Assembly (NCBI GenBank): GCA_021300475.1
Contig: JAJTDO010000017.1
Location: 1 to 41,841, forward strand
Reading direction: 5' to 3'
From: Burkholderiales bacterium
GTDB taxonomy: Bacteria; Pseudomonadota; Gammaproteobacteria; Burkholderiales; Burkholderiaceae_B
DNA: 41,841 bases
Shown piece after piece: positions 32,263-40,145 of the stretch; the stretch's first letter is position 1, and every line of letters begins with the position of its first letter. The notes under the pieces were generated by a model. That model had not been told where the DNA came from and did not search any database. It worked only from the letters and a program-made list of their open reading frames with translations. A program made the position numbers and the translations under genes.

Positions 32263-32877
32263 TTAGCGACCAATGATTTGACCGTCGACAACCTTTACAT
32301 CGTCGCCGACTCTCCAACTTGGCGCACGGTCAAAGTTGAACTGCTGTGTGGTGCCATCAAGGTAGCGAACTTGTACTTTGTAGCTGACAACTGCCTTTGA
32401 GCGCTTTTCCACTTCGTTGCCTGCGTAGGCGCCGCCGATGGCACCCGCCACAGTCGCCACTTTCTGACCGCTTCCGTTACCTACCTGTTTGCCCAACAAT
32501 GCACCAGCCAAGCCGCCTGCAATGGCACCCAAACCGCTACCTTCGCCTTTTTGCTCAATAGCCGTGACATCAGAAATTTCACCACAGTTTCTGCAAACTT
32601 CAGGCGCTGGCGCGGCTTTTGGCGTTGCTGCTGCCACTTTGGGTGCTGCAGGTGCTGCTTTGCGAACCGGTGCTGCAGGCTGAGCCATTTCAGGTTTTGT
32701 TTCTGCAATGACCGCAGCAGGGGCCTCGACCAAGGCCGGTGTTTCTGGCTTTGCGCCGCTGGGGCTGATCAGCCCTGTGAGCGAGGCAATGGCTACGCCG
32801 CTGGCGATAACCACGGCACCGGCGGCTGTAAGTACCAAAGGATGCGTTTTTGAAGTGTTGGCGTTTTCCATGTTCAT
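32263..32877 (-). CDS. glycine-zipper 2TM domain protein
   Basis: A 204-residue envelope protein. After a short cytoplasmic start there is one hydrophobic helix (about residues 13-34, LVLTAAGAVVIASGVAIASL). An Ala/Pro/Lys-rich spacer of about 60 residues follows. The glycine-zipper segment GSGLGAIAGGLAGALLGKQVG and its partner VATVAGAIGGAYAGNEVEK resemble SlyB/OmpA-associated Gly-zipper proteins. A CRNCG pair precedes the zipper. The C-terminal part (VQVRYLDGTTQQF...DDVKVVDG) looks like a small beta domain. It probably sits in the inner or outer membrane, but the partner is unknown. The ATG at 32877 is chosen; the longer frame overlaps the VWA gene. Confidence 0.82.
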   Translation of the reverse strand: MNMENANTSKTHPLVLTAAGAVVIASGVAIASLTGLISPSGAKPETPALVEAPAAVIAETKPEMAQPAAPVRKAAPAAPKVAAATPKAAPAPEVCRNCGEISDVTAIEQKGEGSGLGAIAGGLAGALLGKQVGNGSGQKVATVAGAIGGAYAGNEVEKRSKAVVSYKVQVRYLDGTTQQFNFDRAPSWRVGDDVKVVDGQIIGR

Positions 32878-32910
32878 TCTTTCGTCATTCAATTGTAAGT
32901 CTATGAGAGT

Positions 32911-32926
32911 GTTAACGATCATTAAC
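32911..32926. repeat. near-perfect palindrome in the promoter region of the glycine-zipper gene
   Basis: GTTAACGATCATTAAC is palindromic except for one pair. It lies 34 bases before the start codon, downstream of a minus-strand TTGACA (32945-32940), so a bound protein could block transcription. It is a candidate operator only. Confidence 0.35.
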
Positions 32927-32937
32927 CTTACAAGTTG

Positions 32938-32963
32938 ACTGTCAAAAGAACTATTTTGACAGT
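32938..32963. other. 10-bp hairpin at the VWA gene stop codon
   Basis: ACTGTCAAAA (32938-32947) pairs perfectly with TTTTGACAGT (32954-32963) around a 6-base loop that contains the stop codon TAG of the minus-strand VWA gene. No T-run follows on the minus strand, so termination would be weak. Its arm carries the TTGACA that may be the -35 box of the glycine-zipper gene. Confidence 0.45.
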
Positions 32964-34126
32964 TGGCGCATGCCTCTTTCCAAACCTTCAATGGTCAGTG
33001 GGTACATGCGGTTTTCCATGATCTTTTTAATAATATCAACGGATTGTCTGTATTCCCAAAGGTGCTCGGGTTCTGGGTTGAGCCATGCGGCGCGCGGGAA
33101 GTGGTCAAGAAAGCGCCTCATCCACACGGCACCGGCTTCAGGATTGTTGTATTCAACGGAACCGCCGGGTTGCAGCACTTCATAGGGGCTCATGGTGGCA
33201 TCGCCTACAAAAATCAGGCGATAGTCGCTGTTGTATTTGCGCAGAATATCCCAGGTGGCGAAGCGTTCCGTGTGTCTTCGGTTGTTGTTTTTCCATAAAA
33301 AGTCGTAGACGCAGTTATGGAAATAATAAAACTCAAGGTGTTTAAACTCGGTTTTTGTAGCGGAAAACAGCTCTTCACATCGCTTGATGTGGTCGTCCAT
33401 TGATCCGCCGACATCCATCAACATCAGCACTTTAACCGCGTTGTGACGTTCCGCACGAAGTTTCAAATCCAGCCATCCTGCATTTCTGGCGGTGGAGGCA
33501 ATGGTGTTGTCGAGGTCCAGTTCTTCTTGCGCACCTTCGCGGGCGAAGCGGCGCAGGCGCCTGAGTGCAACCTTGATATTGCGGGTGCCCAATTCGAGTT
33601 GGTCGTCGTAGTCCTTGAACTGGCGTTGATCCCAGACTTTAACCGCGCGGCGGTGGTTACTTTTTTCTTGGCCGATACGCACGCCTTCGGGGTTGAAGCC
33701 ATTGTTACCGAAAGGAGAGGTGCCGCCCGAGCCTATCCACTTGCTGCCCCCTTCGTGGCGTTCTTTTTGCTCGCCCAGCAGTTCCTTGAGTCGCTCCATG
33801 AGCTTGTCCAAACCGCCCATGGCCTCAATGGCAGCCATTTCTTCCGGAGTGAACTGTCTGTCGAAACGCTTTTCTAGCCATTCTTTTGGAATGTCCTTGA
33901 ACAAGTCACCCAAACTTTCCAAGCCCTTGAAAAACTCGCCAAAGACCCGGTCAAAACGGTCGAAATAGCGTTCATCTTTCACCAGTGTCAGTTTGGCCAA
34001 CAGGTAGAGATCGTCCAATGTCGGGTTGATGACTTCCTGACGAAGACCTTCCATCAGCATCAAAAACTCTTTGATGGAGACGGGTACTTTGGCGTCCTTG
34101 AGACGGAAGAAAAAGTCGATCAGCAT
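32951..34126 (-). CDS. VWA domain (CoxE-like) protein
   Basis: This 391-residue protein has a basic, helical N-terminal region (FFFRLKDAKVPVSIKEFLMLMEGL). A von Willebrand A domain occupies the C-terminal half. The metal-ion site (MIDAS) is LMLMDVGGSMDDH, with Asp238, Gly240 and Ser242 giving the DxGxS pattern (a Gly replaces the more common second Ser position). It matches the CoxE-like VWA family. Such proteins act with MoxR-type AAA+ ATPases, one of which lies directly upstream here (nine-base gap). The pair usually helps metal-centre insertion or complex assembly; the client is not known. The two cytochromes c nearby are a possible client group, by inference only. Confidence 0.9.
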   Translation of the reverse strand: MLIDFFFRLKDAKVPVSIKEFLMLMEGLRQEVINPTLDDLYLLAKLTLVKDERYFDRFDRVFGEFFKGLESLGDLFKDIPKEWLEKRFDRQFTPEEMAAIEAMGGLDKLMERLKELLGEQKERHEGGSKWIGSGGTSPFGNNGFNPEGVRIGQEKSNHRRAVKVWDQRQFKDYDDQLELGTRNIKVALRRLRRFAREGAQEELDLDNTIASTARNAGWLDLKLRAERHNAVKVLMLMDVGGSMDDHIKRCEELFSATKTEFKHLEFYYFHNCVYDFLWKNNNRRHTERFATWDILRKYNSDYRLIFVGDATMSPYEVLQPGGSVEYNNPEAGAVWMRRFLDHFPRAAWLNPEPEHLWEYRQSVDIIKKIMENRMYPLTIEGLERGMRQLSK

Positions 34127-34135
34127 GAGGAAACC

Positions 34136-34981
34136 TCAGCGCCCTTGCTTGGCCATGAATATCAGCCGTTCAAACAGGTGAACGTCCTGCTCGTTTTTGA
34201 GCAATGCGCCGTGCAATGGCGGTACCACCAGTTTGTGGTCTGCTGAGCGCAGTGCCTCGGCTGGAATGTCTTCTGCCAGCAGCAATTTCAACCAGTCTAT
34301 CAATTCAGACGTGGTGGGTTTCTTTTTCAGGCCCGGTAAGCCGCGAATGTCAAAGAAACAGTCTAGTGCGGCTTTCAGCAACTCTTTTTTCAGCCCCGGA
34401 TAGTGAACATCGACGATTTTTTGCATCGTGTTTTTGTCCGGAAACTGGATGTAATGGAAAAAGCAGCGACGCAAAAATGCATCTGGCAGTTCTTTTTCAT
34501 TGTTCGAGGTAATAAAGACGATGGGTCTGTGTTTGGCCTTGATCAATTCACGGGTTTCGTAGACATAAAATTCCATCCGATCAAGTTCCCGCAGCAAATC
34601 ATTGGGGAATTCGATATCTGCCTTGTCGATCTCATCAATGAGCAGCACCAAGGGTTCATCTGCTGTGAAGGCCTGCCACAACACGCCCTGAATAATATAG
34701 TTGCGAATGTCCTTGACCCGCTCATCGCCCAATTGAGAGTCGCGCAAGCGGCTTACTGCATCGTATTCGTAGAGCCCCTGCTGCGCTTTCGTGGTGGATT
34801 TGACATGCCATTGCAGCAGTTTGAGCCCGAGTGCACTGGACACCTCTTCTGCCAGCAAGGTTTTTCCTGTGCCGGGTTCGCCTTTGATGAGCAAGGGTCG
34901 CTGCAAGGTGATGGCGGCATTGACAGCCAACTTCAGGTCGTCGGTTGCTACGTATTGTTCACTGCCTTCAAAACGCTTCAT
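34136..34981 (-). CDS. MoxR family AAA+ ATPase
   Basis: The 281-residue ATPase has Walker A GEPGTGKT (residues 34-41), Walker B LVLLIDEIDKAD (Asp116-Glu117) and sensor 1 PIVFITSNNEKELPDAFLRRCFFHYIQFP near 153-181, as in MoxR AAA+ chaperones. It probably forms a ring and remodels a client through the VWA protein encoded next to it. The ATG at 34981 fits the family start (FEGSEQYVATDDLKLAVNAAI). It is the first gene of the MoxR-VWA pair and is divergent from the cytochrome c genes, with 188 bases between the starts. Confidence 0.94.
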   Translation of the reverse strand: MKRFEGSEQYVATDDLKLAVNAAITLQRPLLIKGEPGTGKTLLAEEVSSALGLKLLQWHVKSTTKAQQGLYEYDAVSRLRDSQLGDERVKDIRNYIIQGVLWQAFTADEPLVLLIDEIDKADIEFPNDLLRELDRMEFYVYETRELIKAKHRPIVFITSNNEKELPDAFLRRCFFHYIQFPDKNTMQKIVDVHYPGLKKELLKAALDCFFDIRGLPGLKKKPTTSELIDWLKLLLAEDIPAEALRSADHKLVVPPLHGALLKNEQDVHLFERLIFMAKQGR

Positions 34982-35067
34982 GCTGGGTCTCTTTGTAATA
35001 AATATTTGTCAAATGATAGTACATTCTGCTCGCATACTCTTTATCTGCAGCAAAAACGGCGTCAGTA

Positions 35068-35097
35068 TTGGACGGATGCTGTCTGAGGCGTTAAAAT
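35068..35097 (+). promoter_or_regulatory. possible promoter of the cytochrome c pair
   Basis: TTGGAC (35068-35073), an 18-base spacer and TAAAAT (35092-35097) are a weak match at -35 and a good one at -10. The start would lie about 65 bases before the first cytochrome ATG. Confidence 0.35.
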
Positions 35098-35169
35098 CTC
35101 GCCCAACACAGAGCGACTTGCGGGCTGAAGTCGTCATCCATTCCCCAAACTTAAAAACGAGAGCACTCC

Positions 35170-35490
35170 ATGAAAAGGTTGGTACTCACATTAGGCGTTG
35201 TACTGGGTTTGACCAGCACCGGCGCCTTTGCCGCTGACGGTGATGCAAAAGCGGCTGAAAGCAAGAACTCCATGTGTATCGGTTGCCACGGCATTCCCGG
35301 CTACAAAGCCAGCTTCCCTGTGGTCTACAGCGTACCCATGATTTCCGGTCAAAATGCGAAGTATGTGGAAAATGCACTGCAGGCCTACAAAAAAGGCGAG
35401 CGCAGTCATCCCACAATGCGTGCCATTGCGCTCACACTGAGCGACCAGGACATGGCCGATCTGGCTGTCTACTATGCCAACAACAAGTGA
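35170..35490 (+). CDS. class I cytochrome c (c4/c553-like), periplasmic
   Basis: The 106-residue precursor has a signal peptide (MKRLVLTLGVVLGLTSTGAFA) cut near residue 21. The haem-binding site is CIGCH (residues 36-40), and Met83 in SHPTMRAIALTLS is the likely second iron ligand. The mature protein of about 85 residues resembles one half of cytochrome c4 (ISGQNAKYVENALQAYKKGER). It should carry electrons in the periplasm. It is ten bases ahead of a second cytochrome c, so the two probably work as a pair or replace a fused di-haem c4. The donor and acceptor are unknown. Confidence 0.92.
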   Translation: MKRLVLTLGVVLGLTSTGAFAADGDAKAAESKNSMCIGCHGIPGYKASFPVVYSVPMISGQNAKYVENALQAYKKGERSHPTMRAIALTLSDQDMADLAVYYANNK

Positions 35491-35500
35491 GGCCAACACC

Positions 35501-35845
35501 ATGCTGAAGTTTTCTAAAACCACTCTCTTCGCATTGACGATTGCCGCTTGCGCGTCGTTCTCTGCTCACGCTGCCGATGCAGCTGCTGGCAAGGCAAAAG
35601 CCGAACAAGCCTGTGCTGCTTGCCACGCCAAGGAAGGCAATTGGTCTGCGCCTATCGACCCCAGCTACCCCAAGCTGGCTGGCCAACACAAAGACTACAT
35701 TGTTCAGGCCTTGGTTCAGTACAAAGACGGCCGTCGTAAAAACGGAATCATGGCGGCTCAGGCAGCCAATCTGAGCAACGACGACATGAGCAACCTTGCC
35801 GCCTTCCTGGCTTCACAGCCAACTGAGCTGTCTACCAAAAAATAA
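35501..35845 (+). CDS. class I cytochrome c (c4/c553-like), periplasmic
   Basis: The 114-residue precursor has a signal peptide ending AHA (about residue 24) and a haem site CAACH (residues 38-42). KLAGQHKDYIVQALVQYKDGRR follows, and Met84 in NGIMAAQA is the probable iron ligand. It is similar in layout to the preceding cytochrome but clearly diverged, as expected of an old tandem duplication. The ATG at 35501 is used because the signal peptide starts there; an in-frame ATG at 35474 would overlap the first cytochrome gene. A terminator (35876-35908) closes the pair. Confidence 0.92.
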   Translation: MLKFSKTTLFALTIAACASFSAHAADAAAGKAKAEQACAACHAKEGNWSAPIDPSYPKLAGQHKDYIVQALVQYKDGRRKNGIMAAQAANLSNDDMSNLAAFLASQPTELSTKK

Positions 35846-35875
35846 GTTTTATTTGTTGATGCAGTTTTTCTGATC

Positions 35876-35908
35876 AGCCGGTTCGCTTAAATGCCAACCG
35901 GCTTTTTT
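35876..35908 (+). terminator. Rho-independent terminator after the cytochrome c pair
   Basis: AGCCGGTT (35876-35883) pairs perfectly with AACCGGCT (35896-35903) around a 12-base loop and is followed by a T-run. It lies between the convergent cytochrome and DUF1841 genes. Confidence 0.8.
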
Positions 35909-35921
35909 ATGTGCAGTTTTC

Positions 35922-36350
35922 TCAGGTGTTTTCAAGTAGACACTGAATATAGCGGTCGCTGTTGAAGGGTAGGCCGTTGCGCTGTTGTTGCCAAATTTGT
36001 TCTCCCAGGCATTCAAACACCCGGTGGGCGGCGGCGTGTTCGTCATCAAGGCGCTTGCACAGTGTTTGAAACGCCCCGCGAATGCCGGGTGGTTGATCGA
36101 TGCTGACCTGTTCGCTGACAGTCAGGTGCATTGACAGGTGTAAAAATGGATTGATGTGTCCGTCTTCCGGCGAATAATCCGCTGCCAATGCCTTTTCCTT
36201 GTTGCCCAGCAAGGCATGAAATTCCGGATGTTCTGCAATCCATTGGCTGGCGATGATTTCAGCAGGCGTTTGTACTTTTTTCTCTTGATGCTTTTGCCAC
36301 GCGTCTATAAAAAAAAGGCGTGCCTGATCTCTGCTTGGATTAAATATCAT
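35922..36350 (-). CDS. DUF1841 family protein
   Basis: A 142-residue soluble protein of unknown function. MIFNPSRDQARLFFIDAWQKHQ at the start and GHINPFLHLSMHLTVSEQVSIDQPPGI in the middle match the DUF1841 core, found mainly in beta- and gamma-proteobacteria. The conserved His and Asp residues in HLSMHL and DDEHAAAHRVFECLGE could bind a metal, but this is inference. It lies between the FIST-like gene and the cytochrome c pair, a neighbourhood I recall from related Burkholderiales. Confidence 0.85.
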   Translation of the reverse strand: MIFNPSRDQARLFFIDAWQKHQEKKVQTPAEIIASQWIAEHPEFHALLGNKEKALAADYSPEDGHINPFLHLSMHLTVSEQVSIDQPPGIRGAFQTLCKRLDDEHAAAHRVFECLGEQIWQQQRNGLPFNSDRYIQCLLENT

Positions 36351-36371
36351 TTTAGTTGGTTGTTTTTGATT

Positions 36372-37442
36372 TCAGAAACAAATAAATGAAGCTGACAAAC
36401 GGTGGTTCAGTGCTCCGGGGGCGCCTTGTGCCACGTCCGGACTTCGTATCCATGCGGCTTGACCCAATCCACCTATCATGGGCGTGTTGGGCCACAGGGT
36501 TCGTATTTTGTGCCATTCCGGGTCATCTGTGTGGCACAAGGGGCTGCGTTCAAAGCCGCCCATCAGTGCAATCAACTTGCGTGTCGAACTTTTGAAGGCG
36601 GGTGTCAGTTGCTCACCCCAGGCGGAAATTTCCTGCTCTGCGATCCGGGCGGTTCTTGCAGCCAGACAGACTTCCTCGCCAATGTTCAGTTTGCCGGCCA
36701 GACTCATGGAACCATCGCTGTGAATTTCCACAACGGGCAGCCAGTCTATGAGGTGCTGGCGTCGAACACCCACACGTAGCGCAACCGGATGGGCGTTTTC
36801 CAACGGGCTGGCCAGCGCTTTCATTGCATTTTGACCTTCAACCGCCTGCAAAACGTTTCCATTGGACAGGCTGACCGTTTTCCAGTCACTGAGTTGTTCC
36901 AGCCCCAGAGAGTCGAATGACTGTATGCGGTGGGCGTTGATGATGATCTGGCTGTAGTCGCTTTGTGTGACGCGACCGTTTTTGATTCTCGGGTGAGTGC
37001 CGCTGTTGACGCCATGGCTGATCAGGCCCAAATGGTGGTCCGAGCCTGCGTCGTTTGCTGCACTGCCAGGCGATGCCAGTTCAGTGCTTGGACCGCCGAG
37101 ATCGTCGTGCCCCATGCTCATGGTCAAACAGGCCTTTTGCAGGCGGTCTGGACGTTCAGGAATAATCGCTACGCCAACGGCAGGTCTGCTGTGTTCTATT
37201 TTCGCATCCACCACCACCCCTTGACAAACACCGCCCCAAATCTGCAGCGTCCTACTTTCCTTCAAGGCAAGTTGGCAGGCTTCGCGTGCCTGTTTGGCCC
37301 AGTGCGCCGACAAAATAAGAATCATGGCGGAGACACGGTCTGAATGCCGGCGTGCGTGCGCCTTCTCAAGCGCGTTGGCCACCGCTTGGGTAATGAGATC
37401 AGGATCTGTAGTTTCTCCGACTTGCAAGCTGGTGCCTATCAT
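36372..37442 (-). CDS. FIST-domain (sensory) protein
   Basis: A 356-residue soluble protein that I assign to the FIST family, built of FIST_N and FIST_C domains. FIST domains are predicted to bind small ligands such as amino acids. The N-terminal part has the layout of repeated strands with IWGGVCQGVVVD near residues 68-79. The C-terminal part contains LNIGEEVCLAARTARIAEQEI and, near the end, FERSPLCHTDDPEWHKI, where FIST_C proteins often carry a Cys-based segment. No kinase or cyclase domain is attached, so it would act alone or with a partner. The ATG at 37442 has AAGGAA upstream. The family call rests on pattern, not search. Confidence 0.6.
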   Translation of the reverse strand: MIGTSLQVGETTDPDLITQAVANALEKAHARRHSDRVSAMILILSAHWAKQAREACQLALKESRTLQIWGGVCQGVVVDAKIEHSRPAVGVAIIPERPDRLQKACLTMSMGHDDLGGPSTELASPGSAANDAGSDHHLGLISHGVNSGTHPRIKNGRVTQSDYSQIIINAHRIQSFDSLGLEQLSDWKTVSLSNGNVLQAVEGQNAMKALASPLENAHPVALRVGVRRQHLIDWLPVVEIHSDGSMSLAGKLNIGEEVCLAARTARIAEQEISAWGEQLTPAFKSSTRKLIALMGGFERSPLCHTDDPEWHKIRTLWPNTPMIGGLGQAAWIRSPDVAQGAPGALNHRLSASFICF

Positions 37443-37515
37443 GAGCCGATTCCTTTTTCTTCTTTTATTCTAGTCCAATAGCGGTGCAACGGAGGGTTAA
37501 AAATGCATCGCTCGG

Positions 37516-38157
37516 TTAAATAGTGGGGCGCGTTTTCTTTTTGAATTCGCACAGGTATTCAATGCCACAGTGGGGGCAATCCGGCGTTCTGGCCTTGCAG
37601 ACATAACGGCCATGAAGAATCAGCCAGTGGTGGGCATCTTGCTTGAATTCTGGCGGTATCAAACGTTCAAGTCGCTTTTCTACCTCAAGCACAGTTTTTC
37701 CCGGCGCAATACCGGTTCTGTTTGATACCCGGAAAATGTGGGTGTCCACGGCGATGGTGGGTTGGCCGAATGCGGTATTTAAAATGACGTTTGCGGTTTT
37801 TCTGCCGACGCCTGGCAGGGCTTCCAGACTTTCCCTGTCCTGGGGAACAACGCTGCCGTGCTTTTCGATCAGCAGGCGACATGTTTCCAGCAGGTGTTTG
37901 CCTTTTGAGCGAAACAGGCCGATGGTTTTAATGTATTGCTCCAAGCCTGCAGTGCCTAGTGCCAAGATGGTTTCCGGTGTATTTGCCACTGGAAACAACT
38001 TTTTGGTGGCCTTGTTTACGCCGACATCTGTGGCTTGTGCAGACAGCAACACCGCAACCAACAGTTCAAAAGGGCTACTGTACTGAAGTTCGGTGGTTGG
38101 TTTTGGATTGGCTTTTTGAAAAATCGAAAAGATTTGTCGTCTTTTTTCGGTGTTCAA
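37516..38157 (-). CDS. nth: endonuclease III
   Basis: Nth is a DNA glycosylase/AP lyase that removes oxidised pyrimidines. The 213-residue product has the helix-hairpin-helix LEALPGVGRKTANVIL with catalytic Lys120 and the catalytic Asp138 in AVDTHIFRV, at the same numbers as in E. coli Nth. The [4Fe-4S] cluster ligands are Cys187, 194, 197 and 203 (C-x6-C-x2-C-x5-C), also the E. coli positions. The start is TTG at 38157, which overlaps the stop of rsxB; GGGAG lies upstream. A 73-base gap separates it from the FIST gene downstream. Confidence 0.98.
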   Translation of the reverse strand: MNTEKRRQIFSIFQKANPKPTTELQYSSPFELLVAVLLSAQATDVGVNKATKKLFPVANTPETILALGTAGLEQYIKTIGLFRSKGKHLLETCRLLIEKHGSVVPQDRESLEALPGVGRKTANVILNTAFGQPTIAVDTHIFRVSNRTGIAPGKTVLEVEKRLERLIPPEFKQDAHHWLILHGRYVCKARTPDCPHCGIEYLCEFKKKTRPTI

Positions 38158-38840
38158 GAATGCGCTCCCGGCGGTTTGACGGAATCATCGGCGGTTTTTC
38201 GACGGGCCCTTGCCCGTTCAAGCGCCGCAGCAATGATGTCACGCTTTCTGTTGGCCTCGTCTGGACTGCTTCCATGACCTTCAATTTCCGCGTACTTGCT
38301 CAAGGCCTTTTCTTCAAGCTTTTTTTCCGAGACGCTGAGCAGGCGCGCAAGGCGTGCGGTTCTTTGCTTGAGTCGCTCGCGGGCAGCACTGGCTTGTGCT
38401 TTGTCCCAATCAGAAAAATCGGGCAGCAAGATCATCTCGATGCAATCAACAGGGCAGGGCGGTATGCACAACTCACAACCGGTACAGAGACCCGCAATGA
38501 CCGCATGCCGGCGTTTGTTGCCACCAACGATGGCGTCCACCGGGCAGGCTTTGATGCATAAAGTACAGCCTATGCAGTGTTCCGCGGCAATGGATGCAAT
38601 GTGGCGAGGTTTGTGTTTTCCACAACTGGCGTCTAATTCAATGACTGGCACTGCAAGTACCTTGGACAACAGTACCACGCCCTCGGTCCCACCCGGGGGG
38701 CAGCGATTGATCGGCGCTTCCCCTCTGGCCATCGCGGCTGCGTAAGGTTTGCAGCCTTCAAACCCGCACTGGCCGCATTGGGTTTGCGGCAGTTGCTGGT
38801 CCAGTTGCTCTGTTAGCTTGGCGATCAGGCTGTCAGGCAT
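38154..38840 (-). CDS. rsxB: RsxB/RnfB-type electron transport ferredoxin
   Basis: A 228-residue iron-sulfur protein. The N-terminal Fe-S segment is QTQCGQCGFEGCKPYAAAM near residues 19-37, followed by INRCPPGG. Two [4Fe-4S] ferredoxin motifs are CIGCTLCIKACPVDAI and CTGCELCIPPCPVDCI. A Lys/Arg/Ala-rich tail of about 80 residues follows. The N-terminal membrane helix of E. coli RsxB is absent. The other Rnf/Rsx subunits are not nearby, so it may work as a stand-alone electron carrier. It is translationally coupled to nth and overlaps phaZ by eight bases. The start at 38840 lacks a good ribosome-binding site, so a few residues of uncertainty remain. Confidence 0.88.
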   Translation of the reverse strand: MPDSLIAKLTEQLDQQLPQTQCGQCGFEGCKPYAAAMARGEAPINRCPPGGTEGVVLLSKVLAVPVIELDASCGKHKPRHIASIAAEHCIGCTLCIKACPVDAIVGGNKRRHAVIAGLCTGCELCIPPCPVDCIEMILLPDFSDWDKAQASAARERLKQRTARLARLLSVSEKKLEEKALSKYAEIEGHGSSPDEANRKRDIIAAALERARARRKTADDSVKPPGAHS

Positions 38841-40065
38841 GCTTGCGGATGAAGGCTTCAATTTTCGGACAAATACTTTCACGCCAGCGACGACCACTAA
38901 AAATACCGTAGTGACCGCATTTTTCAGCCGTTAAGTGTTGCTTCTTGTCTGTAGGAATGCCCGAGCAGAGGTGTTGCGCCGATTCTGTTTGCCCACTGCC
39001 TGAAATGTCATCAAGTTCGCCCTCAATGGTGAACAATGCGGTGTTGGTGATGTCTTCCGGAGCAACCCGTTGGCCTTTGATGAACCAGGTGCCCATTGGC
39101 AGTGCATGTTCTTGAAACACCGTTTTGATGGTTTCAAGATAGTACTCAGCGGGCATGTCCAGCACAGCATTGTATTCGTCATAAAAACGACGGTGCGCTT
39201 CAGCACTTTCACCGTCGCCTTCAATCAGGTGCATGTAAAAGTCCTGATGTGAGCTGACATGCCGATCCGGGTTCATGGCCACAAAACCTGCGTGTTGCAG
39301 GAAGCCAGGGTACACCCTGCGCAGGAAGCCCGGATAATTAGGCGGCACCGTGTAAATAACATTGTTTTCAAACCATGAGTGCGGTTTTGTCACTGCCAGT
39401 GTATTGACCGAGGTTGGGCTTTTCCGGGTGTCAATCGGGCCACCCATCATGGTCATGGTTTTGGGGATCAACGGATCTTTGTTGCTGGCCATCAGTGACA
39501 CGGCAGCCATGACGGGCACTGTAGGCTGACATACCGAAATAACATTCACGTCTTCGCCCAAAAAATGAATAAAGTCGATGACGTAATGGACGTAATCGTG
39601 CAGGTGAAAAGCGCCCTCAGACAAGGGCACCATTTTTGCATCCGCCCAGTCGGTGATGTACACCTCATGGTGGGGAATCAACGCTTTGACAGTGTCTCGC
39701 AACAGGGTTGCAAAGTGACCGGACAGTGGCGCGACCAACAGCACTTTTGGCTGAGGTGTGTATTCCAGACCGTCATCGGGTACTTTGCGAAAGTGGATGA
39801 GGTTGCAAAATGACTTTTTCTTGGAAATTTGTTCAGACACACCCATGGTCACGCCGTCCACCTCTGTGGTGGTGATGCCAAAGGCTGGTTTTTCGTAATC
39901 TTTGCCCAATCGGTGCAACAAGCCGTAACTGGCCGCAATGCGGTTGGCGAAAGGCAGGTAGGCCAGAGGACTGAACGGATTTGTGTAGAGGGAGGCTCCC
40001 ACTTCGGCCACGGAGCTCATCGGTTGAAGCAGTGATCGCTGGAGTTCATGAAGCTGGTAGAGCAT
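38833..40065 (-). CDS. phaZ: intracellular polyhydroxyalkanoate depolymerase
   Basis: The 410-residue protein matches the intracellular PHB depolymerase family, which breaks down stored polyhydroxybutyrate. The conserved Cys-type nucleophile site SVCQPTVPVMAA lies near residue 177, and DWADAKMVPLSEGAFHLHDYVHY precedes it. The C-terminal domain includes GELDDISGSGQTESAQHLC and ends CGHYGIFSGRRWRESICP, holding the catalytic His. Its presence means the organism stores PHB, although synthesis genes are not in this window. The ATG at 40065 follows a gap with a 15-base palindrome (40120-40134). It overlaps rsxB by eight bases at its 3' end. Confidence 0.95.
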   Translation of the reverse strand: MLYQLHELQRSLLQPMSSVAEVGASLYTNPFSPLAYLPFANRIAASYGLLHRLGKDYEKPAFGITTTEVDGVTMGVSEQISKKKSFCNLIHFRKVPDDGLEYTPQPKVLLVAPLSGHFATLLRDTVKALIPHHEVYITDWADAKMVPLSEGAFHLHDYVHYVIDFIHFLGEDVNVISVCQPTVPVMAAVSLMASNKDPLIPKTMTMMGGPIDTRKSPTSVNTLAVTKPHSWFENNVIYTVPPNYPGFLRRVYPGFLQHAGFVAMNPDRHVSSHQDFYMHLIEGDGESAEAHRRFYDEYNAVLDMPAEYYLETIKTVFQEHALPMGTWFIKGQRVAPEDITNTALFTIEGELDDISGSGQTESAQHLCSGIPTDKKQHLTAEKCGHYGIFSGRRWRESICPKIEAFIRKHA

Positions 40066-40119
40066 GCTTGACCCTGACTTTCTAGAGATGCAATTAGTAC
40101 GCCATTATCGACGATAAAT

Positions 40120-40134
40120 TGTTGCGATGCAACA
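40120..40134. repeat. 15-base palindrome upstream of phaZ
   Basis: TGTTGC-GAT-GCAACA, perfect arms of six, lies 55-70 bases before the phaZ ATG. It could be an operator for a dimeric regulator. PHA genes are often controlled by PhaR, but I cannot show that this is its site. Confidence 0.35.
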
Positions 40135-40145
40135 TAACATACGGC

